A stretch of DNA of 64,000 nt from GCA-2683825 sp965662355 (GCA_965662355.1 CBFIHP010000010.1:124001-188000); one strand, 5' to 3'. Positions 18,682 through 26,154 are shown, numbered from the stretch's first letter. Numbers and translations: made by a program. The notes: generated by a model not told the origin, from the letters alone.

Positions 18682-19680
18682 ATGGAGACCCCCCTGGCAA
18701 AACGGGCCCTTTCAGCCGGCATTCTCGGCACAGCCCTCGGAATGGCACTCTGTCCAACGAACCCCGTTTCGCTCTCGCAGCGGGTATCCACGGAGGAAGG
18801 GAAAGAGGATGAGGCCGAGGGATCCCTGGCTCCCGCGATCCGCGCCAAGGACATCCAGGCCCATGTCGACTACCTGGCTTCCGACGAGCTCCAGGGGCGT
18901 TCGGCCCGCAGCGACGAGGCCCGTCTCGCCGCGAAGTACATCGTCCGCCACTTTCAGCGCTTCGGGCTCGACCCCATCGGCAACGAAGAAGACGGGGACA
19001 GCTACTACCTCCCCATCGGGGATCCAAAGACCTCACCGAACATTGTCGGCATTCTGCCCGGTAAAGCTCAGGGCTACGTGATCGTGTCGGCCCACTACGA
19101 CCACCTGCCCCCGAAGAAGACCGGTGAAGACCGCATCTTCAATGGCGCGGATGACAACGCCTCGGGAGTCGCAGGGATGCTCGAGATCGCCCAGGCCTTC
19201 TCCGCACGCAAGAAGAAGACACGGGCCACTTTGGTTTTCATCGCCTTCACCGCGGAGGAGCGCGGCCTCCGTGGCTCGCGGTACTTCGTTGCCAATCCCC
19301 CTTTTCCCATGGACCAAGTTCGGGGCGTCGTGAACCTCGACATGATCAGCCGCGGCAAGAAGAACCTAGTCTTCTGTGAGGGCGGTGATTGCGCGCCCAT
19401 GCGTCGCGCCGCTGACAAGGCGAACAAGAAGGTCGGGCTGGATATTCACTATGACAAGCATCCCCAATGGCGTCGCCAGAGCGACCACGCGCCCTTCATG
19501 CAAAAGGGCATCCCGACCCTGTACTTCGGCGTCGAGGATCACGTCGACTATCACCGGGTTGGGGATCATGCGGACAAGATCCTCGCGGAGCTAGCAGCCC
19601 GTGTATCCGAATTGACGTTCCTGACTCTCCTGGACGTCGCTAACAACTCGAAGTCCGCTGGAAAACAAAAGGACGACTAG
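18682..19680 (+). CDS. M28-family zinc metallopeptidase, exported
   Basis: The 332-residue protein has an N-terminal export signal (METPLAKRALSAGILGTALGMALC; a lipobox is possible but atypical). The M28 metal ligands appear in order: SAHYDHL, NGADDNASG, TAEERGLRGS, NLDMIS, and a final His in the DYHRVGDHADK region. These are aminopeptidase/PA-less M28 features. I start at 18682 because AGGA lies eight bases upstream; ATG at 18673 is also in frame. It probably trims peptides outside the cytoplasm. The next gene starts one base after its stop. Confidence 0.85.
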   Translation: METPLAKRALSAGILGTALGMALCPTNPVSLSQRVSTEEGKEDEAEGSLAPAIRAKDIQAHVDYLASDELQGRSARSDEARLAAKYIVRHFQRFGLDPIGNEEDGDSYYLPIGDPKTSPNIVGILPGKAQGYVIVSAHYDHLPPKKTGEDRIFNGADDNASGVAGMLEIAQAFSARKKKTRATLVFIAFTAEERGLRGSRYFVANPPFPMDQVRGVVNLDMISRGKKNLVFCEGGDCAPMRRAADKANKKVGLDIHYDKHPQWRRQSDHAPFMQKGIPTLYFGVEDHVDYHRVGDHADKILAELAARVSELTFLTLLDVANNSKSAGKQKDD

Positions 19681-19681
19681 C

Positions 19682-20866
19682 TTGCAACCTCAGGAGCACG
19701 CTACGCCACGCCCGCACGTCGTCGTCGACGATTGTCTCAGCAGCGCTCATCTCGCGCTCTTTCTCGAACACATGCGCGGGCTCGAGTCCCGCATGACGGT
19801 CGGGATGGTGCGCAAGCGCAGTGGGTTCGAGAAATCCAAGGTCAAAGAGAACCGAGTGCTCTTCGTCGACGACAACGACGAGGACCCCCACGCCCAGGCC
19901 GTCTTGGGCCAGCTACGCGCGCTCGCCTGGTCGGACACGGTCCTCGACTTCCTCGAAAACGCCGACGCCCCTCTGTTCCAGGTGCTCCAGTACACCGAGG
20001 CCCCATCGATTCAGGTATCCCGATATGCCGATGACGGGCAATACGGCTTCCACAAGGACATCGGAAACAAGACCAACCTGACGGTGCTGTTCTTCGCCTG
20101 CGCCGAACCCCGAGGATTCACGGGCGGCGACTTCGTCATGCGACATGGCGAAGAGGAGAAGACGATCTCCTATCGAAACAACCGGCTCTTGATCTTCCCA
20201 TCGAGCACCCCTCATCGCGTCACACCTGTGAAAGCGCAAGGCGATGACTTCGCTTGTGCGCGTTTCTCTTTGCAGATCTGGCCGGCGATCGCGCCGGGGA
20301 AGACCAAGGGGCCTCGCTCGATGCAGATCCTGCAGCGTGAAGACCAGGCGCGTCATCCTCTTCGACCGGAGTTCGCCGTGAAGGCCCGTGACATCGCGGG
20401 CAGCGAGGCTTTTTATCGGGCGCTTTTTTCCGGCGAGTCGTTGGCACTCGAAGACCTGGCGCTGGGCGCCTTCGGGCGACTGGGAGGACGACTGCAATCG
20501 AACCTCGACTTCGTAGCGGGTTCGCTCTACCCCAACGCCAAGTTCCAGGCTCACTTCCACAACCTACCGTGCGACGCGGAAAAGAAGGTTCGCACGCACA
20601 TCTATCTCTGCCATGGAACCGAGTCCCAGGGACTGGTCTTCGGATACCGACTCCGCACTGAGGGAGACACCTTCAAGATTCAGAGCGAGCTCTACGCCAG
20701 CATCACCACGGGCGAGGCCACCTTCGAACATACTGCCGGGACGGACCTGAGCGAGAAGGGGCAAGTGCTCCAGGAGACCCTCGCCGAACTCATCGAGAAC
20801 TGTGCCGCAGATGTCGAGGCCTCCGCGGGAATCCCCGAGGGCCTGGGCTTCCTCGCGCGGACGTGA
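19682..20866 (+). CDS. 2-oxoglutarate/Fe(II)-dependent oxygenase with extra C-terminal domain
   Basis: The first 200 residues form a prolyl-4-hydroxylase-like double-stranded beta helix. The iron ligands are His124 and Asp126 (in YGFHKDI) and His178 (in SSTPHRV), with Arg194 as the likely 2-oxoglutarate contact. The remaining 190 residues are an unrecognised domain. The start is TTG at 19682: AAGGA precedes it by eight bases, and the N-terminal HVVVDDCLSS segment, conserved in the family, would be lost with any later start. It starts one base after the peptidase stop and overlaps the next gene as GTGA, so the three are probably one operon. The substrate is unknown; a peptide or protein side chain is the family expectation. 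Confidence 0.8.
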   Translation: MQPQEHATPRPHVVVDDCLSSAHLALFLEHMRGLESRMTVGMVRKRSGFEKSKVKENRVLFVDDNDEDPHAQAVLGQLRALAWSDTVLDFLENADAPLFQVLQYTEAPSIQVSRYADDGQYGFHKDIGNKTNLTVLFFACAEPRGFTGGDFVMRHGEEEKTISYRNNRLLIFPSSTPHRVTPVKAQGDDFACARFSLQIWPAIAPGKTKGPRSMQILQREDQARHPLRPEFAVKARDIAGSEAFYRALFSGESLALEDLALGAFGRLGGRLQSNLDFVAGSLYPNAKFQAHFHNLPCDAEKKVRTHIYLCHGTESQGLVFGYRLRTEGDTFKIQSELYASITTGEATFEHTAGTDLSEKGQVLQETLAELIENCAADVEASAGIPEGLGFLART

Positions 20867-21606
20867 GCGTCGTGCGCGTCCTGTTGCTTCCGCCCCTGCC
20901 CCTGTACCTGCTCATCGCGGCAGGTCTCTTGTGGGCACGTCGGGATCGACGCAAGGGCATGATCCTCGCCGCAGCCAGCTTGAGCGTGCTCGCGCTCCTG
21001 AGCATGCCACTCGTCGGTGGTTTTCTCCTGCGCAGCCTGCAGAGTGAACCCGCGCTGGATCTCGACCAACTGCCTGAAGGAGTCGCGGAGGCCATCATCG
21101 TGCTGGGCGGAGACCAGAACCCCTTCGCCGAGGAGTACGGAAAGGCCACGGTAGGAACATTGACCCTCGAGCGCCTGCGCTACGCATCCTTGCTTCATCA
21201 TCGAACAGCGTTGCCCCTGCTCGTCTCGGGCGGACAGCTACCGCGGGCCGATCGCCCCCTGGCCAAGATGATGCTCGAGTCGTTGCGGGTGGACTTCGGC
21301 GTGGAGGCCTATTGGATCGAGGACCAGTCCCCGAACACTCTGGCCAACGCACGCCAATCGGTTCGGATGTTGCGGGATGCGGGGGTCGAGAGCGCCTACC
21401 TGGTCACCCATGCCTGGCACATGCCCCGCGCTCGCGCATGTTTCGAGGCCGAAGGATTCGAGGTCATCTGCGCCCCGATGGGCTTCCGTCTGGGACCCCG
21501 CCCCGATCCGGGAGACTTCCTGCCCTCGTCCAAAGGGCTTCAGGAGAGCACCTACGGGATGTACGAGTGGTTGGGCGGAATCTGGTACCGCCTGCGGCAT
21601 CTGTAG
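20863..21606 (+). CDS. YdcF/SanA/ElyC-family (DUF218) membrane protein
   Basis: Two N-terminal transmembrane segments (about residues 5-24 and 32-54) precede a DUF218 domain: AIIVLGGD, LLVSGGQ, SPNTLANARQSVRML and VTHAWHMPRA. The family acts in envelope biogenesis (ElyC, SanA) but its chemistry is unsettled. The GTG start overlaps the oxygenase stop as GTGA. The 247-residue length is normal. Confidence 0.85.
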   Translation: MSVVRVLLLPPLPLYLLIAAGLLWARRDRRKGMILAAASLSVLALLSMPLVGGFLLRSLQSEPALDLDQLPEGVAEAIIVLGGDQNPFAEEYGKATVGTLTLERLRYASLLHHRTALPLLVSGGQLPRADRPLAKMMLESLRVDFGVEAYWIEDQSPNTLANARQSVRMLRDAGVESAYLVTHAWHMPRARACFEAEGFEVICAPMGFRLGPRPDPGDFLPSSKGLQESTYGMYEWLGGIWYRLRHL

Positions 21607-21615
21607 CCGGATCGC

Positions 21616-22596
21616 CTAGCGCGTGGCCACGTACTGAATTCGGAAAGACACGTCCCGGTCCACCGGCACGTTGTTGCCCTGCAGCAAGGCCGTGGCCTGC
21701 TTCAGATCCAAACTGACGAGGGCGCGGCGAGGCTTGTTCGAGAGGACGAACGAGGAGAAGGAGTGCTCGACGGAGAAGCCCTTGATCTCACGTCCGTTTC
21801 GGAGCGCCGCGGTGACCATCGTCACGCTGATCTCTTCACCTGTGTCCACCTGGGTCGGCAGGACCACCGCGTAGGTGTCGCCGATCGCTCCAAGCTGGGC
21901 GATGTTGACCACGGAGTGGTGGGTCTTCCAGGGCTTCTCGGTGATGGGCTTGTGGGCTTTTGCCGGGAGACGGACGAAGTCCTTTTGCACGAAAACCTCG
22001 GCCGGCTCGGTTTCCGCGACGCCAGGGAGGTAGATCAACTGGCGCTGGAAATCCTGTTTCAAATTGTCGGGGATCATCTCCACCCGAAAACCACCGTCGA
22101 GCACGATGCCTGATGGGCGCGCGAGATCCAAAAGAGCCTGGGCCAGGTTCAGCAGGTGTCCGGAGTAGTCGATCGACTCCTCGCCGGCGTGCAAGCAGCA
22201 AGCCGTGCCTCGTGCGATGCCGAAGCCGATGTTCTGGGGTACATCGAAGTTGATCATCGGGTCCGCCGTGAACATCACCGAGAAGTCGGAGAGGCAGCGG
22301 ACGCACGCATCGAGAATGGACTTCGAAACCGTCGGGAGGTTCTCTTCGTCGTAACGGAAGATCAGAAGCAGACCATCGCCCGTGGGGCGGCAAAACGCCG
22401 CGTCGGGAAAGTAGTCATCCAGAAGCTGTAGATAGAAGCGCTTGATGAACATCGCCGAGTCCGGCGATTCCGTCAGCTTGCTGAAACGTGAAAAGCCACG
22501 AACATCGACGAACACCGCGATGACGAATTCCGAGCGACCTTGGGCTCGAACGAGCTGGTCTCGTAGAACCTCCGGCTGGGAGCGAGGCGCCTTCAT
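21616..22596 (-). CDS. Nucleotide-cyclase-like protein A, probably catalytically altered
   Basis: Residues 22-175 match the class III adenylate/guanylate cyclase fold: FVDVRGFSRFSK carries metal-binding Asp31, TGDGLLLIF carries Asp74, and IDYSGHLLNLAQAL carries Asp143 and Asn150. The transition-state Arg expected four residues after Asn150 is Ala154, and the base-selecting Lys position before TGDG is Arg70. Activity is therefore doubtful. The last 140 residues form an unrecognised beta-rich domain ending in SFRIQYVATR. There is no membrane segment. The gene lies 112 bases downstream of leader peptide gene A, behind a strong terminator hairpin. It is about 85% identical (my count) to the cyclase-like gene at 23200-24177. 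A nucleotide-sensing or peptide-linked regulatory role is inference. Confidence 0.8.
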   Translation of the reverse strand: MKAPRSQPEVLRDQLVRAQGRSEFVIAVFVDVRGFSRFSKLTESPDSAMFIKRFYLQLLDDYFPDAAFCRPTGDGLLLIFRYDEENLPTVSKSILDACVRCLSDFSVMFTADPMINFDVPQNIGFGIARGTACCLHAGEESIDYSGHLLNLAQALLDLARPSGIVLDGGFRVEMIPDNLKQDFQRQLIYLPGVAETEPAEVFVQKDFVRLPAKAHKPITEKPWKTHHSVVNIAQLGAIGDTYAVVLPTQVDTGEEISVTMVTAALRNGREIKGFSVEHSFSSFVLSNKPRRALVSLDLKQATALLQGNNVPVDRDVSFRIQYVATR

Positions 22597-22626
22597 CGAA
22601 CTACTTGCACAATTATGGGGAAGACC

Positions 22627-22664
22627 AAAAAAAAAAGGCCGTGACGCGCACCCGCCACGGCCTC
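22627..22664 (-). terminator. Rho-independent terminator between leader peptide A and cyclase-like gene A
   Basis: On the minus strand a ten-pair stem (22653-22662 with 22637-22646, one G-U), loop GGTGCG, is followed by ten consecutive T (22636-22627). This is a textbook intrinsic terminator. It lies after the peptide stop (22708) and 31 bases before the cyclase start (22596). Most transcripts should end after the peptide, with some readthrough into the cyclase-like gene. The equivalent hairpin in unit B keeps the stem but has a poor T-run. Confidence 0.85.
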
Positions 22665-22677
22665 TTATTGTTCAGGT

Positions 22678-22696
22678 AACTCTAGTAACTAGAGTT
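22678..22696. repeat. Conserved eight-base palindrome after leader peptide A
   Basis: AACTCTAG and CTAGAGTT form a perfect stem with a three-base loop (TAA), just after the peptide stop and before the terminator. The same palindrome with loop AGA occurs at 24244-24262 in unit B. The arms are unchanged while the loop differs, which suggests selection for pairing or for a binding site, perhaps an mRNA-stabilising or processing hairpin. Confidence 0.7.
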
Positions 22697-22707
22697 TAGA
22701 ACTCGGC

Positions 22708-22908
22708 TTACTGGAAGGCCGGGTCGTCCATCGGCTCGACGTCGCCGATCGTCGGGGTCGGGCCATCGTTGCTGTCGTCCGTGCTGTCGCCAGCGTTCGG
22801 AACAACCGTGCCGCCGCCGGAGAGGTCGCCCGAGGGCGCGCGCGAAATGGCTTTGCCGCCGGCTGCCTGCTCGAGCTCTTCGTTGCTGAGTTTTTTGTCT
22901 TCTGCCAT
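22708..22908 (-). CDS. Double-glycine leader peptide A (NHLM-type export substrate)
   Basis: The ATG at 22908 has GGAAG eight bases upstream and gives a 66-residue peptide. The leader MAEDKKLSNEELEQAAGG ends in Gly17-Gly18, the form cleaved by C39-peptidase ABC exporters. The predicted 48-residue core starts KAISRAPSG, is rich in Asp, Ser, Gly and Pro, has no Cys, and ends DDPAFQ. The open frame extends upstream, but only the short form has a ribosome binding site. The C39 exporter genes lie about 8 kb away. Without modification enzymes or Cys, it looks like an unmodified signalling or bacteriocin-like peptide; the function is unknown. Confidence 0.82.
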   Translation of the reverse strand: MAEDKKLSNEELEQAAGGKAISRAPSGDLSGGGTVVPNAGDSTDDSNDGPTPTIGDVEPMDDPAFQ

Positions 22909-23199
22909 CGCTAGTACTTCCGTTTCTTGAGTTAGTTGGTGTTGCCTGATGGGCGAGCAACGTTCATGACCGCGACTCGCCGCCAACCCCGAGCCCACGT
23001 CAGTGGGATCCGAGGTGAGCTATCCAGATCCGCTGATAGACCCTTCTAGCTCGCGGAGCATTGTCCAGGATCGGAGGGGTTTGCGCGACCCCATTCTCGA
23101 TGAAATGTCAGCTCGTACAGAAAAGAACGAGGGGTTGTACAGAGGTTCGTCGAGCGCAGTTCGAGATACGTATGGGTGAGGTACGAATCCGAAACCGAG
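22909..23199 (-). promoter_or_regulatory. Upstream region of leader peptide A
   Basis: No gene is seen in these 291 bases. The first 60-150 bases ahead of the peptide gene are homologous to the region ahead of peptide B, so the 5' untranslated region and probably the promoter were duplicated with the gene. GTTGC and GCAAC, eleven bases apart, form a small inverted repeat in this copy. I cannot place -10 and -35 boxes with confidence. Confidence 0.45.
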
Positions 23200-24177
23200 T
23201 CAGCGTGCTGCAACGTACTGGATGCGAAACGAGACATCGCACTCGAGCGGTACACGGTTCTTCTCCAGCAAGGACGTAGCGCTCTTCAAGTCGAGATTGA
23301 CGAGGGCCCGCCGCGGCTTGTTCGAGAGCTCGAACGAAGCGAAGGAGTGTTCGACGGAAAAGCCCTTGATCTCGTGTCCATCCTGAATGGCAGGCGTGAC
23401 CATCGTCACGTTGATCTCTTCGCCTTCGTCGACCTGGGTTGGCAAAACCACCGCATACGTGTCGCCGATGGCCCCCAATTGGGCAATGTTGACCACGGAG
23501 TGGTGGGTCTTCCAGGGCTTTTCGATAATGGGCTTGTGGGCCTTTGCAGGAAGACGCACGAAGTCACGTTGAACAAACACCTCGACCGGCTCCGATTCGG
23601 CCATGGCGGTAATGTAGATCAACTGACGCTGGAAGTCCGGCTTGAGGCCGTCCGGAATCATCTCTACCCGAAAGCCACCATCGATCACGATTCCCGACGG
23701 TCGCGCTAGATCGAGAAGAGCCTGAGCCAGGTTCAAGAGGTGTCCCGAGTAGTCGATGGATTCCTCGCCCGCATGAAGGCAACAAGCGGTACCCCTGGCG
23801 ATCCCGAACCCGATGTTCTGTGGCACGTCGAAGTTGATCATCGGGTCCGAAGTGAACATCATCGAAAACTCGGATAAGCAGCGAACGCAGGCATCCAGGA
23901 TGCTTTTCGACACTTCTGGAAGATTTGCCTCGTCGTAGCGGAAGATCAGCATCAAGCCATCACCCGTAGGGCGACAGAACGATGCATCGGGGAAGTAGTC
24001 CCACAGGAGCTTCAGGTAGAAGCGCTTGATGAACATCGCCGAGTCCGGTGACTCGGTAATCTTGCTGAAGCGCGTGAAGCCACGGACATCGACGAACACC
24101 ACGATGACGAACTCGGAACGGCCCTGGGCCTGCACGAGCTGATCTCTCAGGATTTCCGGCTGGGAGCGACTCTTCAC
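23200..24177 (-). CDS. Nucleotide-cyclase-like protein B, probably catalytically altered
   Basis: This 325-residue protein is a close paralogue of the gene at 21616-22596. Metal-binding Asp30 (FVDVRGFTRFSK) and Asp73 (TGDGLMLIF) are kept, and the same NLAQAL replaces the usual NxAxRL, so the transition-state Arg is missing here too. Shared loss in both copies means the change predates the duplication and is kept. I place the start at GTG 24177 to align with copy A (MKSRSQPE); GTG 24180 is equally possible, and longer starts would lie inside the hairpin. The conserved C-terminal domain differs more than the cyclase core. Its partner is leader peptide B, 97 bases upstream. Confidence 0.8.
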   Translation of the reverse strand: MKSRSQPEILRDQLVQAQGRSEFVIVVFVDVRGFTRFSKITESPDSAMFIKRFYLKLLWDYFPDASFCRPTGDGLMLIFRYDEANLPEVSKSILDACVRCLSEFSMMFTSDPMINFDVPQNIGFGIARGTACCLHAGEESIDYSGHLLNLAQALLDLARPSGIVIDGGFRVEMIPDGLKPDFQRQLIYITAMAESEPVEVFVQRDFVRLPAKAHKPIIEKPWKTHHSVVNIAQLGAIGDTYAVVLPTQVDEGEEINVTMVTPAIQDGHEIKGFSVEHSFASFELSNKPRRALVNLDLKSATSLLEKNRVPLECDVSFRIQYVAAR

Positions 24178-24195
24178 CACGACCGCCAAATATAA

Positions 24196-24232
24196 GACAA
24201 GAGGACCGTGACGCGCACCCGTCACGGTCCTC
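24196..24232 (-). terminator. Hairpin between leader peptide B and cyclase-like gene B
   Basis: A perfect 13-pair stem (24220-24232 with 24201-24213) has the same six-base loop GGTGCG as in unit A. Compared with unit A, an extra base in one arm is matched by its partner in the other arm, a compensatory change. On the minus strand the hairpin is followed by TTGTCTTATATTT, a poor T-run, so it may act more as an attenuator or mRNA end-protector than as a full terminator. The cyclase start is 24 bases further on. Confidence 0.72.
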
Positions 24233-24243
24233 GATATTCAGAT

Positions 24244-24262
24244 AACTCTAGAGACTAGAGTT
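24244..24262. repeat. Conserved eight-base palindrome after leader peptide B
   Basis: AACTCTAG, loop AGA, CTAGAGTT. It is the counterpart of the palindrome at 22678-22696, with identical arms and a changed loop, at the same place 12 bases after the peptide stop. Confidence 0.7.
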
Positions 24263-24274
24263 TGTCGTGTCGGC

Positions 24275-24469
24275 TTACTGGAAGGCCGGGTCGTCGATGG
24301 GGTCAACGTCGCCAACCGTGGGGCCACTGTCGCTGTCGTCGCTGCTGTCGCCAGCGTTCGGAACGACCGTACCGCCGCCCGCGAGTTCGCCCGAGGGCGC
24401 GCGCGAAATGGCCTTGCCGCCTGCTGCCTGCTCGAGCTCTTCGCTGCTGAGTTTTTTCTCTTCTGCCAT
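24275..24469 (-). CDS. Double-glycine leader peptide B
   Basis: The ATG at 24469, with GGAAG nine bases upstream, gives a 64-residue peptide. The leader MAEEKKLSSEELEQAAGG matches peptide A except for two residues. The 46-residue core starts KAISRAPSGELAGGG and ends DDPAFQ, with an acidic Ser/Asp stretch between; there is no Cys. Differences from peptide A cluster in that acidic stretch. It is followed by the palindrome, the hairpin and cyclase-like gene B. Export by the C39 ABC transporter at 30782-32998 is inferred. Confidence 0.82.
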   Translation of the reverse strand: MAEEKKLSSEELEQAAGGKAISRAPSGELAGGGTVVPNAGDSSDDSDSGPTVGDVDPIDDPAFQ

Positions 24470-24948
24470 CGCTAAATACTTCCGTTGCTGAGGTTTTGGT
24501 GTTGCCTGATGTCGAGAGACGTTCATGACCGTGACTCTCCATCACCCCGACTCCACGGGATCGCGAAGCACGAGGCGAACGCTCCAAGCCCGCTGAAAGG
24601 CCCTTCGAGTTCGGGGAGCATTGTTGCCGAGGGCTCCCCAAAACGCGACCCATCTTCCGGCGTAAACCAATCCGGTAACCTTGTCCTTGCGCGTAAGTGG
24701 CGTAACGACGGGGGTTTCTCCCAACTGCTTTTTTGGGACCGGTCGCTCAGAAAGTGATCCCCAGTCCAAAAACCGGCCTTTTTACCCCGCTGGAGGACCT
24801 ACCAACACGCCAAAGTTCATTTTTTTTCTCCGGGTTCCCAAAACCCTGTGGCGGGCCTTGGCGTATCCTCCGGGCTTGGAAGCCGGTCACCGCGCACCCG
24901 GTTAGGCCTCCTTCCATGCTCACACAGTGACCATGATGGAGAATATTC
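24470..24948. promoter_or_regulatory. Divergent regulatory region between leader peptides B and C
   Basis: These 479 bases have no supported gene. The first 150 are homologous to the upstream region of peptide A. GGGGAGC (24613-24619) and GCTCCCC (24633-24639) can form a seven-pair hairpin in this copy only. A run of eight T lies at 24820-24827 with no stem before it. GGAG seven bases before the GTG at 24949 is the ribosome binding site of peptide C. Promoters for both directions must be here, but I cannot define them. Confidence 0.4.
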
Positions 24949-25161
24949 GTGTCACAAGACAAAGAACTCAACGACGAGGAGTTGGAGCTCGCCGCCGGTG
25001 GCAAGGCGATCAGCCGCGCCAACATGGACCCGGAAGGCCCGGGCATCGAGGCGATGGAGTCTGATCAGGCCACAATGCCTCCTCCGACCGGCGGTCGCGA
25101 CATGCGTCGCAAAATCCGCCGCCACGACCCACCCACCCGTTGGGCGGAGTATCAGGACTGA
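24949..25161 (+). CDS. Double-glycine leader peptide C
   Basis: This 70-residue peptide starts at GTG with GGAG seven bases upstream. Its leader MSQDKELNDEELELAAGG has Gly-Gly at the same positions 17-18 as peptides A and B, and the following KAISRA is identical. The rest of the 52-residue core is unrelated: ANMDPEGPG, then a basic segment MRRKIRRHDPP and the ending TRWAEYQD. No Cys is present. The opposite strand and different core make it a separate lineage of the same substrate family. It is the first gene ahead of the phosphodiesterase-like gene, with a 228-base gap. Confidence 0.8.
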   Translation: MSQDKELNDEELELAAGGKAISRANMDPEGPGIEAMESDQATMPPPTGGRDMRRKIRRHDPPTRWAEYQD

Positions 25162-25389
25162 CAGTTCGATTCGAACCGCTCGGCCTCGCCGCGTCGTTCC
25201 CCTCCGCACCTGGGGAGCAACGCATGCGCCTCAAAACGCACACTGGAGCCACCCGCTGGGCCGAGCGCATCCCACCGCACCTGGGCACACGGCTGTGGCG
25301 TCAATCGCTGTGGCCGTTTTGCTTTTAAGTGAGGCCCTGTACTACGCCCGATAGCGGAGCAGTACATTGCCGCGAACGGACACCTGTCG

Positions 25390-26154
25390 ATGAAACTTCG
25401 CGTACTTGGATGTCACGGAGGGACGACGCGTGAGCACAGGAGCGTGTCCTTTCTGATCGACGGACACCTGGCTCTCGATGCAGGTAGCCTCGCCAGCGGT
25501 TTGTCGCTCGAGGATCAGAGCGCACTAGAAACGGTGCTCATCACGCATCCCCATATCGATCACATCGGGGATCTCGGCACGATCTGCGACTCGCGCACAC
25601 ACCTGGATCTCCCGAGCCTGGTCGTCGCGGGGCTGGACTCGACGCTCGACGCACTGCGCGACCATTTTTTCAACGACGTTCTGTGGCCTGACTTCACGCG
25701 CATTCGCGGTATCCGTGAACACGTCGCGCGCTGGCAGGAGGTCGAGCCCGAAGAGACGTTGCGTTTTCGCGATCTCACCGTGCACGCTGTCCGCGTGGAT
25801 CATTCGATCCCGAGCTGTGGCTTCATCGTGTCGACGGCCGACGCGACGCTGGCGTATTCAGGGGATACGGGTCCGACGCAACACTTCTGGGAATGGCTGA
25901 ACGGCCTCTCGCGGGTCGACGCCCTGATCACCGAGGTCTCCTTTCCCGACCGTATGCACGAGCTTGCGGCGCGCACGGGACACCTGACCCCGGAATCCCT
26001 ACTGGTCGAACTCGACAAGCTCGAGCACGAGGCCACACCGGTCTTCGTCTACGGTTTCAAACCTGCCTTCGCGAACGAGATTCGCGCAGATCTCGATCTG
26101 CGCGATGATCCGCGCATTCGAATTCTGGAGACGGACCAAGTACTCCATGTATGA
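25390..26154 (+). CDS. Metallo-beta-lactamase-fold protein of the class II cyclic-nucleotide phosphodiesterase group
   Basis: The 254-residue protein has the MBL zinc motif THPHIDHIGDL (His53, His55, Asp57, His58) and a later His138 (VDHSIPSCGF). It also has SGDTGPTQHFW, ALITEVSFP and GHLTPESLLVELDKL. The order LDAGS, HxHxDH, GDTGP, EVSFP, GHLTP is that of class II 3',5'-cAMP phosphodiesterases such as Vibrio CpdP and yeast PDE1. The final metal-binding His, normally before the K of the HxKP-type motif, appears as Gly (VYGFKPAF), so activity may be altered. No signal peptide is visible, so it acts in the cytoplasm. Next to cyclase genes, hydrolysis of a cyclic nucleotide is the likely role. 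An RNase Z-like function is less likely. Confidence 0.75.
   Translation: MKLRVLGCHGGTTREHRSVSFLIDGHLALDAGSLASGLSLEDQSALETVLITHPHIDHIGDLGTICDSRTHLDLPSLVVAGLDSTLDALRDHFFNDVLWPDFTRIRGIREHVARWQEVEPEETLRFRDLTVHAVRVDHSIPSCGFIVSTADATLAYSGDTGPTQHFWEWLNGLSRVDALITEVSFPDRMHELAARTGHLTPESLLVELDKLEHEATPVFVYGFKPAFANEIRADLDLRDDPRIRILETDQVLHV

Larger units (their letters stand above)
21616..24640. repeat. Tandem segmental duplication: leader peptide, hairpins and cyclase-like gene
   Basis: Unit A (about 21616-23060) and unit B (about 23200-24640) contain the same elements in the same order on the minus strand: a conserved 5' region, a 64-66-residue GG-leader peptide, an eight-base palindrome, a terminator-type hairpin and a cyclase-like gene. 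The homology includes non-coding parts, for example GTTGCCTGATG and CGTTCATGACCG ahead of both peptide genes. The hypervariable part of the peptide core and the outer regulatory regions differ most. Confidence 0.85.

Noticed and set aside
22708..25161. Lanthipeptide, sactipeptide or Nif11-type modified peptides
   Set aside because: The cores have no Cys, and no LanM, LanB, radical-SAM, YcaO or similar gene is in the window.
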